In this document: piece after piece, positions 34,201-44,753 of the stretch
Layout: every line of letters starts with the position of its first letter
How positions within the stretch are numbered: position 1 is the stretch's first letter
Origin: Pseudocercospora fijiensis CIRAD86
Lineage: Eukaryota > Ascomycota > Dothideomycetes > Mycosphaerellales > Mycosphaerellaceae
Assembly: GCF_000340215.1 (NCBI RefSeq)
Contig: NW_006921532.1
Coordinates: 1,219,337-1,283,336 of the forward strand
Direction: 5' to 3'
DNA: 64,000 nt
The notes under the pieces: model-generated
The model's database searches: none
Told to the model about the DNA's origin: nothing
The model's input: only the letters and a program-made list of their open reading frames with translations
Translations under genes and position numbers: made by a program

Positions 34201-37200
34201 CTTCCGAGAACCTATTAGTCTCCGGAGGAAGGTTAGCATCTCTAATCGTAACTACGTTGAACTTTTGTATAGCGTTAATTAGACGGTACTTCTTTAGTTC
34301 CCTAGAAGCCGTTTTCTTTTAAACTAGGAAGTATAGATTACGATACGAGGCATAGGAAGGTTCTAAGGTGCTAGCCTTTACACGCTGTCGTATTATGTCC
34401 TTAACTACACCTCGTAGGCTTAGGTTTAGCTTAAAACCTAGGTAGGCCTAAGGCTTATACTCGATCGTTCGGATCTTCTACGGAGGAGCAACCTCCGGAT
34501 TTATTCTGCCTAGGTAAGTGAAGTTATATACTAATACGGCCTCGCGATTGTACAGAAGCTCGTACAGTAAATCTAGTTCACGATCCGAAAGCTCGATACT
34601 AGGTTTGATTTTCGCAAGCCTCTCCTCTATTAGCCTTAACCCCCTAGGGATAGTAGAAAACTTTTTAGTAATATACTTCTAATCATACGGACTATCCCTA
34701 GGTAGTAGTGTCGCCTCCTAATTAAGGCACTTTTATCGCTAGTTAGGATTCCCGCTAGGATTAGACCTATCGGTAATGTATATACTGCCCTTTATAGGCT
34801 TGATCTTATTAGCTACCCTCTTATATAGGGTATGTATACTAATCGATTGTCGAACCCGAGCTCGCTCTTTTTGTCGCTAGGCTTAGAGATTAGCGCAACA
34901 AAATAGCGCGTAAACCTCTTTAGAAGTTTCCTTAAGTCGATAGGTATACAACTAGTAGTTCTAATTTATAACGCCGGCGAAAACGTTAGATTCGTAATAA
35001 CACCCCCGGGGTAGCATTAGACTCGCGCTCTAATTAGTTAGTTCGGATAGACCCGCGTCCGGTAGTAATGCCTCCGGCGACGATGTATAAGATAGTATTA
35101 TTACCTTAACTTATATAGCAGGTATAGGTAGTCGTTGTATTATACTCGCTATCGCTTCGAGTATTCGTCTTCTTAGTACAGAACCTAGAAACTTGCCTTA
35201 ACGTACGGAGCGGCGCACTTCTAGAAATGACCTATTCAAGCTATACTAACTTATAGCGTAGATTGCCGGTCTTACAACCGCGCCGTAGCGTTTCCCGAAG
35301 ACCGTCTAGAAGTAGCAAGGATATCCTCGTAGGACTTGTAGCTAGTATTTCCGACATAACTAGTAAATACGACTCGGTTGCCCTTCTAGTTAGTAATAGT
35401 TCCCTCCTAGGAGCTATCGTCGCAGTTGCGCTAGATACCTCGGGTTATGCGAGACTATAGTCGACCTAGAATAATTAGCGTGTTTAGGTCGGCGGCAATC
35501 TAGAAGGTAAAGGAAAAGCATATGCCGAAGGCGTCTACTATAACATTGTAGCAAGTACCTACTAGCGTAACCTCCCTATTTACTCCCTATATACTAAGGG
35601 AAATGTCTCTATTTATTAGTAGTCTAAGCTGTTTAGCCTAGCGCTTACTTATAATAAGTGACTCTAAACCATTATCAAGCATTGCTAGTATCTATTAACT
35701 ATAGCTCCCGATAGTAACCTAAATGTAGATAGTAGGGACGACGGCGAAGGAACGGGTAACTGCGGAAAGGTCTACATTATTAGGGATAGAGTAAAGTTCT
35801 TTAGGTCGAGGAGGTCCTACTCGACCGATTTGTTAGCTAGTAAACCGGACAGCCTTAATAGAGACTAAAACTGGAGTAGAGTCGGGATTATTACTATCCC
35901 CTCGGCCTATCTCCTTAACTCCCTCTTCGTTAGCATTATCGATAGTCTCTTAGTTCTCGTAGGTTACCGATTCGCCTTCTGCTAACTCTTAGGCACCTAA
36001 AAATTTAGGAAGGAACTATAGGGAAGAGACGTCGATATAGTCTTCTCGTCCCTGTTTTCGTCGGAGGGTAGCGAGGTCTTTTATAAAGGTAGTATCGTTA
36101 GGGATTCGGCTCTAGAACAGGTTAGTAGGCAAACCGTATACTAGCAGCTTACCTATAGACACGTTGGACTTAAGGTCTAGAAACTATAAAGCCTAGAAGA
36201 GAGCGTTTGCCTTTGTATCTAAGGAGTTAGCTAGGCTAGTACTATACTTTTTTATATACCTATTAAAGCGAAAGCTCTTTAGATCGGATGACTTTCGCTT
36301 ATAGGCCGGTAGGTTAGCTAGACCTAGGGTACTACTAATGTTAGTAGCAACATCCTCTATATCGACCTCTAGAGTCTCTAGGACGACTAGGCTTTCTATA
36401 GGTAGGGTGCTAGGGGCGGTACTAGGTACGGTGCTAGATCGGGTAGCGCGGTCTGTAGCTGTCTAAAGAGTCTTAGTTTTAGCGGTTGACTCTCGCTATT
36501 GCTTAGCCTTGTCGGCCGCCTTATTCTTTAGTACCCTAGTAGGGGCTGCTATACTAGGGCGAGTGGGGTTCTAAGGGCTCTTACCCTTGCTTTAGGACTA
36601 GGTCTGAGACCGTATAGTAGCGTAGACATCTATACTGTTCTTAGTAACCGCGTAAACATTAGTAACTGCGTCCGGATCCTAAGAAACAAAGTTGACTTTA
36701 ATAGGCTTAGTAGTTCCGTTACTACTCCGCTCCTTAACCTATTTCGCCCTAACCTTCTAAGTTTCTCGTTTAGCAATAGCGGCGAGGGTACTGTTCCTAG
36801 TGTCCTTAAACTCGATCTTGCCGCTATACTTCTTTTCTAGAAGGGTCTTTAGCTAAGGCAGCTTCGGGGCTCTCCGATCCTATTCGAAATCAATCTTGTC
36901 GCCGGTGTCTATATAGTAGAATCGGCTATTTACTTGCATAATAAGCTTCCTTTTAAGAAGCTCTTTCTAGATAGGGCAGGAGGATTAGACATATTTGAAC
37001 CCGCTATACATCTAGCACTTGCTATCTAAGTTAGAATAGATCTTCCGTATAGCGTAGACATCTACTAAAGGGGCTTTAGGGTAGTTGGGATCTGAAACCT
37101 AGTAGACTAGTAGTACATCGCCTAGTATAGTAGTATTAATAACCTCCCTAACTCGCTATAATGCTTTCGCATTCAGGTTTAGCTAGGCTAGGGATTTAGC

Positions 37201-38180
37201 CAAGTCCGCGACATCTTAAGAGTGCTTAGTAATAGTAGGAGTTACGGTCTTAGGACTACTTTGCGATTTAGGAAGGAACTTAGGTCCCTTGCTTACTAAG
37301 GCTTCTTTCCTAACCTACGCTAGGTTATTCCGGTCTTCGCCGTAGATGAACTTCCTCGCATCGGCTATGCTATTAATATCGGCCTTAATACATACTAGGA
37401 CCTCTTTGTATTTCCTAAAACTCTTAGGATCGGACTCGCTAAGCTTGTAGCGACGGAAGATACGCTAAGCTATAGGCTACGGCAACCCCTAGAGGAGCAG
37501 CCTTATTCTCTAAGAGTTTTCGAGGTTACTCTGTTCGATGCTATCCGCTAACTCGACAAACTCGCGGACATACCCCTTTAGGTCGTTATCCTTAGTGTGC
37601 CTTACTAAGTAGAGGGACTCGAGCTATATACGACTGCCTTTAATACGACGGCTATCGCGCTCCCGATACTCCCTTATAAAGGCTATCTTAAAGGTCTCCT
37701 AGTTAGCATTAGACTTGTCGTCCTTTTCTAGGTAGCTAACTAGGGTTTTAAGGGTTCGGTAAAGCTTAGAGGAGGTAGTCCTCGTAAAGGACCGAATCTT
37801 GTACTAGTCGGATTCTCTATCGAGCTCGTAATTAACTAAGCCTTCCTTAAAGCGCTTAATATATGCTATAGCGTTCTACCCTTCGAACAGGGGATTTGCC
37901 CTACTCCCTAGCTCTAGCGGGCGACGCTTGTTTTAACGGAGAAGCTTAGTTTGCTTCTCTATTATTTTTATAAGGACAGTATAGAGCGCCTCTAGCGTAG
38001 AGGGCGTAGGAGGCTCACTTATATTAACTAGTCGCCGCCTAATTTCTTCGTTAATAGGATTAGGGGCGTTTTCGGATTTAGAGGATTCCGCTAATTCTCG
38101 ATGTTCGTTTTCGCTAGAGCTAGAGCTTATTCGATTATTATAAAATAGTTGAAATAGTTAAAATAGAATGCTATATAAAT
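31271..38180 (-). pseudogene. Copy B gag-pol
   Basis: In sense order: Gag from about 38,180 (Ser/Glu-rich start, then PLELGSRANPLFEG, as in gypsy capsids). A CCHC knuckle lies at 36,976-37,017 (C-x2-C-x4-H-x4-C, with the second Cys and the His now Tyr). A protease-like block follows (AMLDNGLESLIISKRYAKQL, about 35,650), with Asn where Thr/Ser is usual. The RT box is FLDD, intact at 33,971-33,982, followed by IGIKGP, a form seen in non-chromodomain fungal gypsy. RNase H ends with PDSLSRRP (33,187-32,987, the longest open piece). The integrase has LDNATN for the second Asp and Lys in place of the catalytic Glu. A GPY-like tail follows, and the stop is TAA at 31,273-31,271. Whether gag and pol are one frame cannot be settled because of RIP stops. 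Confidence 0.82.
34997..35019. promoter_or_regulatory. CCCCCGGGG palindrome, copy B no. 4
   Basis: Arms AATAACACCCC and GGGGTAGCATT, between the protease-like and RT blocks. Confidence 0.7.
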
Positions 38181-38259
38181 ATGTTTTTAGTGACTTTAGT
38201 CTGTTTGGTTTATTGTAATGTTGCTGTACGAGAGAGTAGTATATTAGGCTGTTTCTCCT

Positions 38260-38282
38260 AGTGTTACCCCTAGGATAGCATT
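38260..38282. promoter_or_regulatory. CCCCCGGGG palindrome, copy B no. 5
   Basis: A RIP-altered copy (AGTGTTACCCC then TAGGATAGCATT) in the leader, about 80-100 bp before gag. Confidence 0.6.
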
Positions 38283-38933
38283 AGGATTTGGCCTCCTAGG
38301 GGTCGCCTAACTACCTCTAGGAGCTTAGTTTAGTAGATTTTGGACAAAAGCCGCTCGGAGGGAGAGACTGCAATCTCTATTCATACCTAGATCCTAGAAA
38401 CTAGCTCGTATCTCCTTTAGCTAGGCGGGGGGGCGGTAGCCTTCTTTTTCTAGTAGAAGGCTAAGTACTATCTAAGCGAGGCTGCGAATCTAGGAACGCC
38501 CTACCCGATTAATAGGGGACTCCCCGGCTATCCGACCTACAATCCGTATTTGCTATCAATTAATAGTCTTAGCAAACTAAGTAAGGCCGATAGGTAATTA
38601 GTCTATCTCCTCCTTAGGCGGGGCTTATCTCGAGTAAGCGGTGCTAAATAGGTCTTCGACCCGGAGCCGAGTCCTTAGAAGCTAGCTATAGCTATAGACT
38701 AGGCCCTAAGCTATAACAGTCCTAAGGGTTTGCAGCTTTTCGGGGTTAAAGCGATGCCCTCGTTAAGAGGTTTCTCTGCTTGTCGTAATAGCCCCTTAAG
38801 ATACTTCGGTATCGTCCGTATCGTAGGCTCTTATTGTACCCTCGCTTTAGTTATAGCTATTCGTGCCTAGAGACCACCTTCAACATACCCGAACCTATTA
38901 GATATAAAGAGATAGCCCTACCTTCGGCTCTAA
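38283..38933 (-). other. Copy B leader with primer-binding site
   Basis: Non-coding leader. The sense strand right after the 5' LTR reads TTAGAGCCGAAGGTAGGG. TAG here and TAA in copy C both derive from TGG by RIP, which supports a tRNA-primed PBS at about 38,915-38,932. This family is therefore primed differently from the nested chromovirus. Confidence 0.6.
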
Positions 38934-39213
38934 TAAAGGACGGAAACTAAAACTACTACTACTACTAGCAGTAATAGTATAGGCTACCGAGGGTAATATA
39001 ACCTATAGCAATATAGGCAGCTATATTTAGCATAATAGGATGACAAGACGGTTGCTTAGGCTAAAGACTAGAGCCCTGCAACATAGGCATTGTAGAAGTG
39101 TAACATAAACAATGTGCTATACGAGGTTAGTGCTCTATCTACAATACAGAAGGAGGCCTCTTATATAGGCTTAAAACTTAGCCTAGGTATGTAGGGCCGG
39201 TTACTAGCCAATA
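38934..39213 (-). repeat. 5' LTR of gypsy copy B
   Basis: 280 bp, the sister of 27,057-27,336, followed by CTAG at 39,214-39,217. Confidence 0.92.
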
Positions 39214-39217
39214 CTAG

Positions 39218-41765
39218 CTAGTCGATAGATTTAGATATAGAAACCGACGTCGAGAAGCAGTTATCTAGTAACGTATACTCCTATCTCGACGCTAAGAACT
39301 TTAAGTTAATATGCGATTTTAGACTACTCGATCCCTCTTAGACTTCGCCGCGTATAGGCGTTATTCTGCCTAATTAGAGATCGACTCGTCCGTTAAAGTC
39401 TTACTAATTCTATATAATTACCTAGACGCTTCTAGCTTCCGTTGCTAGCGCGGACTTCTATATCGGCGGTATAGACGTAGGTATAGGTAAGACGGTATAT
39501 ACGTTAGGGTACGTCGCTATAACCTCGATATAGTAGAGGGTATAGAGTAATAACGGGCTATTAACTGCTAACGCCTATCCCTTTCGGCTATCTAATTCGT
39601 CGGTTAACCTAGGACTTCGGCTAAATAAGAAAATTGCGTTCGATCCGTAGGTATTAGCTAGCGGTACAAAGCCGGTTATCCGCCCTAGCGTTTACGTTGT
39701 CTATATTTCGAAGCAGCTAGCCGAAAACTAGATATATAAGATCGACAACTTTATACTACCCGGAGCTATATTCGTATGTCTTATAAAAGACTCTAGTAAG
39801 CTAACGAAAGATAAGAGACGCAATAGAGCTAGTCCGTAGAACTATAACTAGGTCGTGTATATCGAGGACGTTCTTTATCTCGATTATATAGCGCTCCCGA
39901 CTCGGCTAGAACTAGAACAGGTATTCGGTACAAAGGTTATAGACGAGTAGTAGTTTAAAAAAGGCGTCCTAGTGCGCTTATTACTTAAATACGAGGATAT
40001 AGAAGTACCCCCTTATTTATAGTACTATAAATAGATCGTCCTTACTACCTCGACTATAATATCTAACGTACTAGATTTTATAACGTACGAACGAGCTAAG
40101 AAATAGAAGTCCTAGACACGGTCGGAGAAATCTAATTCGAAACCGCCGCTACTTCGTATACTAGCTACGACTATTATCGTCGACGAGTTTTATATTACTA
40201 AGATATATAGCGCTAAAGAGTGGACTGCTGTCGCTAGTCTTATAGGCTATCCTTTCGTTCTCGGCCTAAGTAGCACCCCCTTTAGCAAACTATCTAATTT
40301 AGCTATTATCGCAACTGCCTCGGTATAGAGACACGTTAATACCTACGATACAAAGAGGTACCTCTGCCCTGTTTAGTCGCCTTCTATAGTACGGTTTAAT
40401 TTCGTCGACTAATCGCTATCGACTAAAGAGACGCGCGATATAGAACGTAACTTCTAGTTTAGCGACAATAGTAATATCTCCGACTCGGCTAGGCACATTA
40501 GCAATTAGGTTTCTAAGTACTTACAATCCGAATACTCTAACGCGATAGTAGGTCGAATAGAACTAAGTATTACGGATAAAGATACTCGGGCGCTAGACAA
40601 GTTTCGCCCTTAGTTACTAACGAAAATGGTTCGCCTTAAGAAGACGCTAATATAGCAACCTATACCTAATGCTCCGCGCGTACCGGCTATCGATTGTCTA
40701 CTATATTCCTATTTTAATATCGGCTTGCAATTTAAATCTATAGAAGATCTAGTACTAAGCGAGTAGGTCGAAGAATAGAAGGCAGCGGAAGATGCTAAAT
40801 TCATACACGTATCTAAGATAATACGGGTCTTTACTATGTTTCTATCGCTGCTTCTCGCACTACGGGGGGGCGATACGGACTTAATTAAGGAACTTAGTAC
40901 TTTTATACTATAGGACATTAAAAACATACTTCCTAGGATACGCGACTACGGTCTATCGGATCCCTACCTCTAGGACTATATACTAATACTATATAACGAG
41001 CCGGTTATAGTATCGCTACGGTATATTATCTGAATTAAGCGCAGCAAGTAGCGCTAGCACGGGCATAGAAGTAAGATTGTGCTAGCTAGCTTTAAGCCGT
41101 AGAATGTCTTCGTTTTAGACTTAGTACGTATCTATCTGCCCCCCCCTATCTACTAAGTATATAAGACTAACATTTTTGTAGTATCTTTAGTAGCTAGCTA
41201 TATAGAAAAAAGACTCCGAGTATTACGATAACATCCTAAGCACTAGCAATATAGTATACAGAATCCTTATTAATACTTAGAGTAGCTAGACCGATACTAC
41301 TAGGGCCGACCTTATTAAAGAGTTCGTGTCTACGAGGAACAAGGTAAATAGATACAGCGACGAGAAGTAGCTTATAGTAGCATATACAAGCTAGATTATA
41401 ACTAGTATAAACCTCCCCCCTATAGACACCGTTATTATTATCGACAATTACTAGACTCTAGAGGCTAATATTCAAATAGGTAGAAGAGTATCTCGCGCGG
41501 CCGGCGTTTAGAAGGCAGATTTTACGGAGTCGTACCGATTTGTAATAGTATCGGTTATAATTATATAGGTAGTATAGGTTACAAGTAGATAGGTACGAGC
41601 TTAGGATATACAACAATCGCTCGGCTTCGAGAAGGAAAAAAAGAGGAAAAAGGGTAAAGTATAATAGGATATAGCTATAGCGTACGTCGGCGCTAGTATT
41701 ACGAGCGGGGGAAGTAGTATATAGAGTCGACGTCGATATAGCAGATACGCTATAAAATGTTAATA
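39218..41765 (+). pseudogene. SNF2-like helicase relic, ATPase region
   Basis: This is the SF2/SNF2-type DNA translocase core. Motif I is GGIDVGIGKT (Walker A GIGKT at 39,480-39,494). A block VYISKQLAENWIYKIDNF follows (TAG as Gln), then IVLTTSTIISN. Motif II is IIVDEF-Tyr at 40,176-40,193, where the Tyr codon TAT suggests an original DEFH. Motif III is LGLSSTPFSKL. In the C-terminal lobe, NIFVVSLVASYIE and RADLIKEF precede motif V (INLPPIDTVIIID) and motif VI (NIQIGRRVSRA), with Gln intact at 41,473-41,475. A one-base frame change falls in an A6 run at 41,206-41,211. A Lys-rich KEKKRKKGK near the end resembles a nuclear localisation signal. The N-terminal region lies before copy B at 25,190-27,056. 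The minus-strand ORFs at 40,709-40,927 and 41,458-41,772 are antisense shadows. Confidence 0.82.
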
Positions 41766-41830
41766 CAAGCAAAGTAAGCCTAACGTTATGTTTATCCGCG
41801 CCTAATGTTAATAACTACTACTATAGGTGC

Positions 41831-42028
41831 AAATTAGCGATACGACTCGATAACCGACTTAGGGTACGAGTCGGTAAGCCTATATATTAGGAAGCGACCT
41901 AGACTACCGCTCTGCCCTTTAAATTAGCGATGCGACTCGATAACCGACTAGCTATCCGACTTAGTCCGGCTTAGGTTACTAATCGGCAGACCGACGTATT
42001 AGGAAGCTGCCTAACCTACCGCCCTACC
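41831..42028. repeat. Imperfect 90-108-bp direct duplication
   Basis: AAATTAGCGATACGACTCGA starts at 41,831, and the same stretch with one G at 41,921. The copies then diverge (GTCGGTAAGCC versus a longer insert) and rejoin at TATTAGGAAGC. Non-coding; role unknown. Confidence 0.6.
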
Positions 42029-42109
42029 CTTCCTATCCCCTCTTACTATATATCCGTATAGTATATTTCCCTATATTCCGTTACTACCTTCTTTGCGCAT
42101 CGAGCATAA

Positions 42110-42440
42110 TATTATTATATGCCTATTGTTTTCGTAATAGAAACGCAACCTTTTTACGCAATTGCTCTAACTCTAGTACTAACCGCTCTACCTCGTCTTA
42201 TAGTTCTTTATTCGTCTTCTATCGTATAAACGGCGGCGGTCTATTCTTGCGGATATATAGCGCTACCCTACCCGAGATTCGAATGCTTCGTTTAATCTAT
42301 CTAACCGGGTTCTCTACGTTAGGAAAGGCTAACTAGCTACTGCGTTTATCGACTCGATTAAGTGCTAACGACTTAACCGTATACTGCGATTCTTAACTGT
42401 CCTTTACCTTATCTATATTATCGAAGTTCCCTATCGTTCT
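42110..42440 (-). pseudogene. Unrecognised ORF with coiled-coil end
   Basis: The minus strand between about 42,440 and 42,110 reads as coding with RIP-type stops: KSLALNRVDKR, then PVRQIKRSIRISGRVALYIR (TAG as Gln), then an acidic and leucine-rich helix, DEVERLVLELEQLRKKVAFL, with hydrophobics spaced as in a coiled coil. The layout of basic segment then leucine heptads resembles a bZIP or a transposase DNA-binding end, but I cannot assign it. It ends about 70 bp before TpA-rich non-coding sequence. Confidence 0.4.
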
Positions 42441-42610
42441 AGTATTAAGTAGAATATATATAGTATAGACCCTAGGCTAGGAAATCGAACATAGTCGACT
42501 AGGTTATATAGTATAGGCGATCGGTTAAACAACCCCGTAACCGTAGCTAGAGCGATTAGCAACTAGCGCGCTAGCTAGAACTACACTCGGCGCTACGACA
42601 CTATTTACTA

Positions 42611-43060
42611 TATAGCGCTACTATTATGCGTACGGAGCTAGACTATAGCCGGCGACAAGGAGTATCGCGAGGAGGACGCTACGGCTACGGCTATCGCGGG
42701 CCTCTAGTAGAACAAGAAGCTAAACCCTATCTACTACGCGGCGCCGCTATTATACTACGGAGCAAGATTATAGCTAGGGCAAAGGCGTAGGTAAAGTCAA
42801 GCTCGAGATACGAACTACGGCTACGGCTATCGCGGGCCTCTAGTAGAACAAGAAGCTAAACCCTATCTACTACGCGGCGCCGCTATTATACTACGGAGCA
42901 AGATTATAGCTAGGGTAAAGGCGTAGGTAAAGTTAAGCTCGAGATACGAACTACGGCTACGGCTATCGCGGGCCTCTAGTAGAATAAGAACCTAAACCCT
43001 ATCTACTACGCGGCGCCGCTATTATACTACGGAGCTAGATTATAGCTAGGTTAAAGGCGG
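42611..43060. repeat. Tandem array 1, period 136 bp
   Basis: Three full units plus partial ends. The marker CTATTATACTACGGAG occurs at 42,747, 42,883 and 43,019, exactly 136 apart. A variant copy lies near 42,621. Units are nearly identical and GC-richer than the surroundings (GCGGCGCCGC). The period is not a multiple of three, so it is not a protein repeat. Confidence 0.85.
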
Positions 43061-43149
43061 TAAGAGTATCGCGGGAGGACAACCGAGTCGCCTTACTTAC
43101 TCTCGGAGTATCCTATAACTATACCTTTGTTATTCTCGCTATATATTGC

Positions 43150-44335
43150 TCCGACGTATACAACCTAGCGTAATGCCGTTAGGTTAGACAATAAAGGNNN
43201 NNNNNNNNNNNNNNNNNNNNNNNNNNNNNNNNNNNNNNNNNNNNNNNNNNNNNNNNNNNNNNNNNNNNNNNNNNNNNNNNNNNNNNNNNNNNNNNNNNNN
43301 NNNNNNNNNNNNNNNNNNNNNNNNNNNNNNNNNNNNNNNAGATCGTCCGGTACTTAACGTTAGTATACGCGCTAATCCCTAATACCTACCTGCCGAGCTA
43401 TATACAATCCGTACTAATAAGCCTTATCGACGCCTGCTTAGAGGCGACTAGACTTCTAAGATGCTCAAATTCGTAGCTATATTTCCAAACCTCGATGCTA
43501 TATCTATTACCGGAACTCCTAGTACTAGGCTTAGGAATAGTCCGCGGCTCTTCCGTCTTACCGATCCTACCGGTAATTATTAGTTAACTCCCGTAAAGCT
43601 ATTTAGCTTCTCGGTAGGTACTAGTATAATTACAGTGCCCGGCCGCATCCTAGATACTCCTCGCGTAGGCTATAATTCGAATTCGAAACCTAGTACACTA
43701 TAGAAGGACTACCGGAACTTGCAGAGCGTTAAGTTTACTAGACCTAGAAAATTTAACAAGTAGTCGGTCCTAGTTACTAACCGTAAGAGCAATCGAGGCA
43801 GTGCACTATATAGTAACCTAGGTAGTCCTAAAAAGGCCTTTACAAAGCTCTACGGTAGTAAAGAGAAGTATCCGAAGATAACCGTAATTATTGTTAGTAA
43901 GCGTTACTATACTCGTTTCTACCCGACTCGTAGGTAGGATGCATATAATAACTATTAGAACCTACTCGTAGGTATAGTCGTCGACTATAGTATCGCCGAC
44001 AAGATTTATATAGGGTCGGGCTATAGGCATATTTAGGACTTTAAGGCATAGTACGACCCGCTTACTACGTAGTTATTAAGGACGAAATTAAGTTTAAGGC
44101 GGATAAACTTTAGCAATTTATATACTACCTCTGCTACCTCTTTAGCCGTACGACAAAGGCTGTATCTATCTGCCTACTAGCATACTACGTAGACCTTCTT
44201 TGCGAGCGTAGCCGTGCCTATTTGTTTAGCGTCCTAGCTAAGAGTTATAGTAGTAATTCTTTAGTCTTTAACGCCGGACAAGAGTAGTCTCGTCTAGAGG
44301 ATAAAGAAGAAGAAGAAGAAGAAGAATTCAATATT
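43150..44335 (+). pseudogene. Argonaute (QDE-2-like) relic
   Basis: The small-RNA-guided nuclease of RNA silencing. After the gap one frame gives the end of PAZ and linker 2 (QYLPAELYTIRTNKPYRR, TAA as Gln; TSKMLKF), then SIITVPGRILDTPRVGYNSN and QSVKFTRPRKFNKWSVLV. It then jumps directly to YPKITVIIVSKRYYTRFYPT, the KRHHTR box of PIWI with both His codons now Tyr (43,905-43,910). Most of MID and the first half of PIWI, with the first Asp and the Glu of the catalytic tetrad, are missing: an internal deletion of roughly 200-250 residues. The third catalytic residue, Asp in VVD, is kept (43,983-43,985). The catalytic His (RPAHY) is TAC, Tyr (44,063-44,065). After a frameshift near 44,000 the frame reads CYLFSRTTKAVSI and VDLLCERSRAYLF, the PIWI C-terminus. 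Just before the gap, PLGQTIK (TAG as Gln) resembles the start of the N domain. RIP implies that another Argonaute copy exists or existed in the genome. Confidence 0.88.
43198..43339. other. Assembly gap, 142 N
   Basis: The length is not a round number, so it may be an estimate from paired reads. It falls inside the Argonaute relic and next to a tandem array, so its true size is uncertain. Confidence 0.99.
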
Positions 44336-44336
44336 A

Positions 44337-44413
44337 GGAGAATGAACTTTAGCAATTCATATACTACTACTGCTACATCTTTAGCTATACGACTAAGGCC
44401 GTGTTTACCTATA
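44337..44413 (+). repeat. Duplicated PIWI fragment
   Basis: About 77 bp that repeats 44,098-44,175 (ACTTTAGCAATT...TATACTAC...) with RIP-type differences. It follows a (GAA)6-like run at 44,306-44,325. It re-encodes the CYLFSR-type segment, so part of the Argonaute end was duplicated, or a second Argonaute copy was broken here. Confidence 0.6.
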
Positions 44414-44466
44414 CTAGATATGCACCTTAGCAATCTAGCGCCCGGACTCGATATAAACCTAATAAT

Positions 44467-44656
44467 GCCGTAGGCTTAGATCTAGCACCGGCATATTAAA
44501 AGGGCATACAAGGCTGCAATTATTATTAAGCAGCTAATCCCTTCGTTATAGGCGAAGGCAAATAGCTCTACCTATAACGAAGAGGTTAGCTGCTTAATAA
44601 TAATTGCAGCCTTGTACGCCCTTTTAATATACTAGTACTAGATCCGAGCCTGCGGC
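44467..44656. repeat. Foldback hairpin with 86-bp arms
   Basis: The arms 44,467-44,552 and 44,571-44,656 are inverted copies with an 18-nt loop. They match at 76 of 86 positions and all ten differences are transitions, so the arms were more alike before RIP. It could be a small foldback (MITE-like) element or the inverted end of a duplicated segment. A transcript through it would form a long dsRNA stem. Confidence 0.8.
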
Positions 44657-44753
44657 GTTGTTAGCCTCGACCTTCGTTAACTAGGGAATAACTACGACGG
44701 CGACGAAAATCCTATAGTACTTCTACCGAGAATTATAACGAGATGCTATAAAA

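Larger units (their letters stand above)
27057..39213 (-). mobile_element. Gypsy LTR retrotransposon copy B
   Basis: A full-length 12,157-bp minus-strand Ty3/gypsy element with 280-bp LTRs (27,057-27,336 and 38,934-39,213) and a CTAG target duplication (27,053-27,056 and 39,214-39,217). In sense order it has PBS, leader, gag with CCHC knuckle, protease, RT, RNase H, integrase with GPY-like tail, a 1-kb spacer, a third ORF of 2,754 nt, polypurine tract and 3' LTR. It sits in frame in the helicase relic. It is the best reference copy of the family in the window because nothing is inserted in it. All ORFs carry RIP-type stops, so it is not autonomous. Confidence 0.93.

Noticed and set aside
2280..41765. 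Starship-type giant element with a DUF3435 captain
   Set aside because: No tyrosine-recombinase motifs were found in the large relics. The helicase and Argonaute alone do not support it.
41458..41772. 104-codon minus-strand Ser/Tyr-rich ORF
   Set aside because: Antisense to helicase motifs V and VI, which are clearly on the plus strand.
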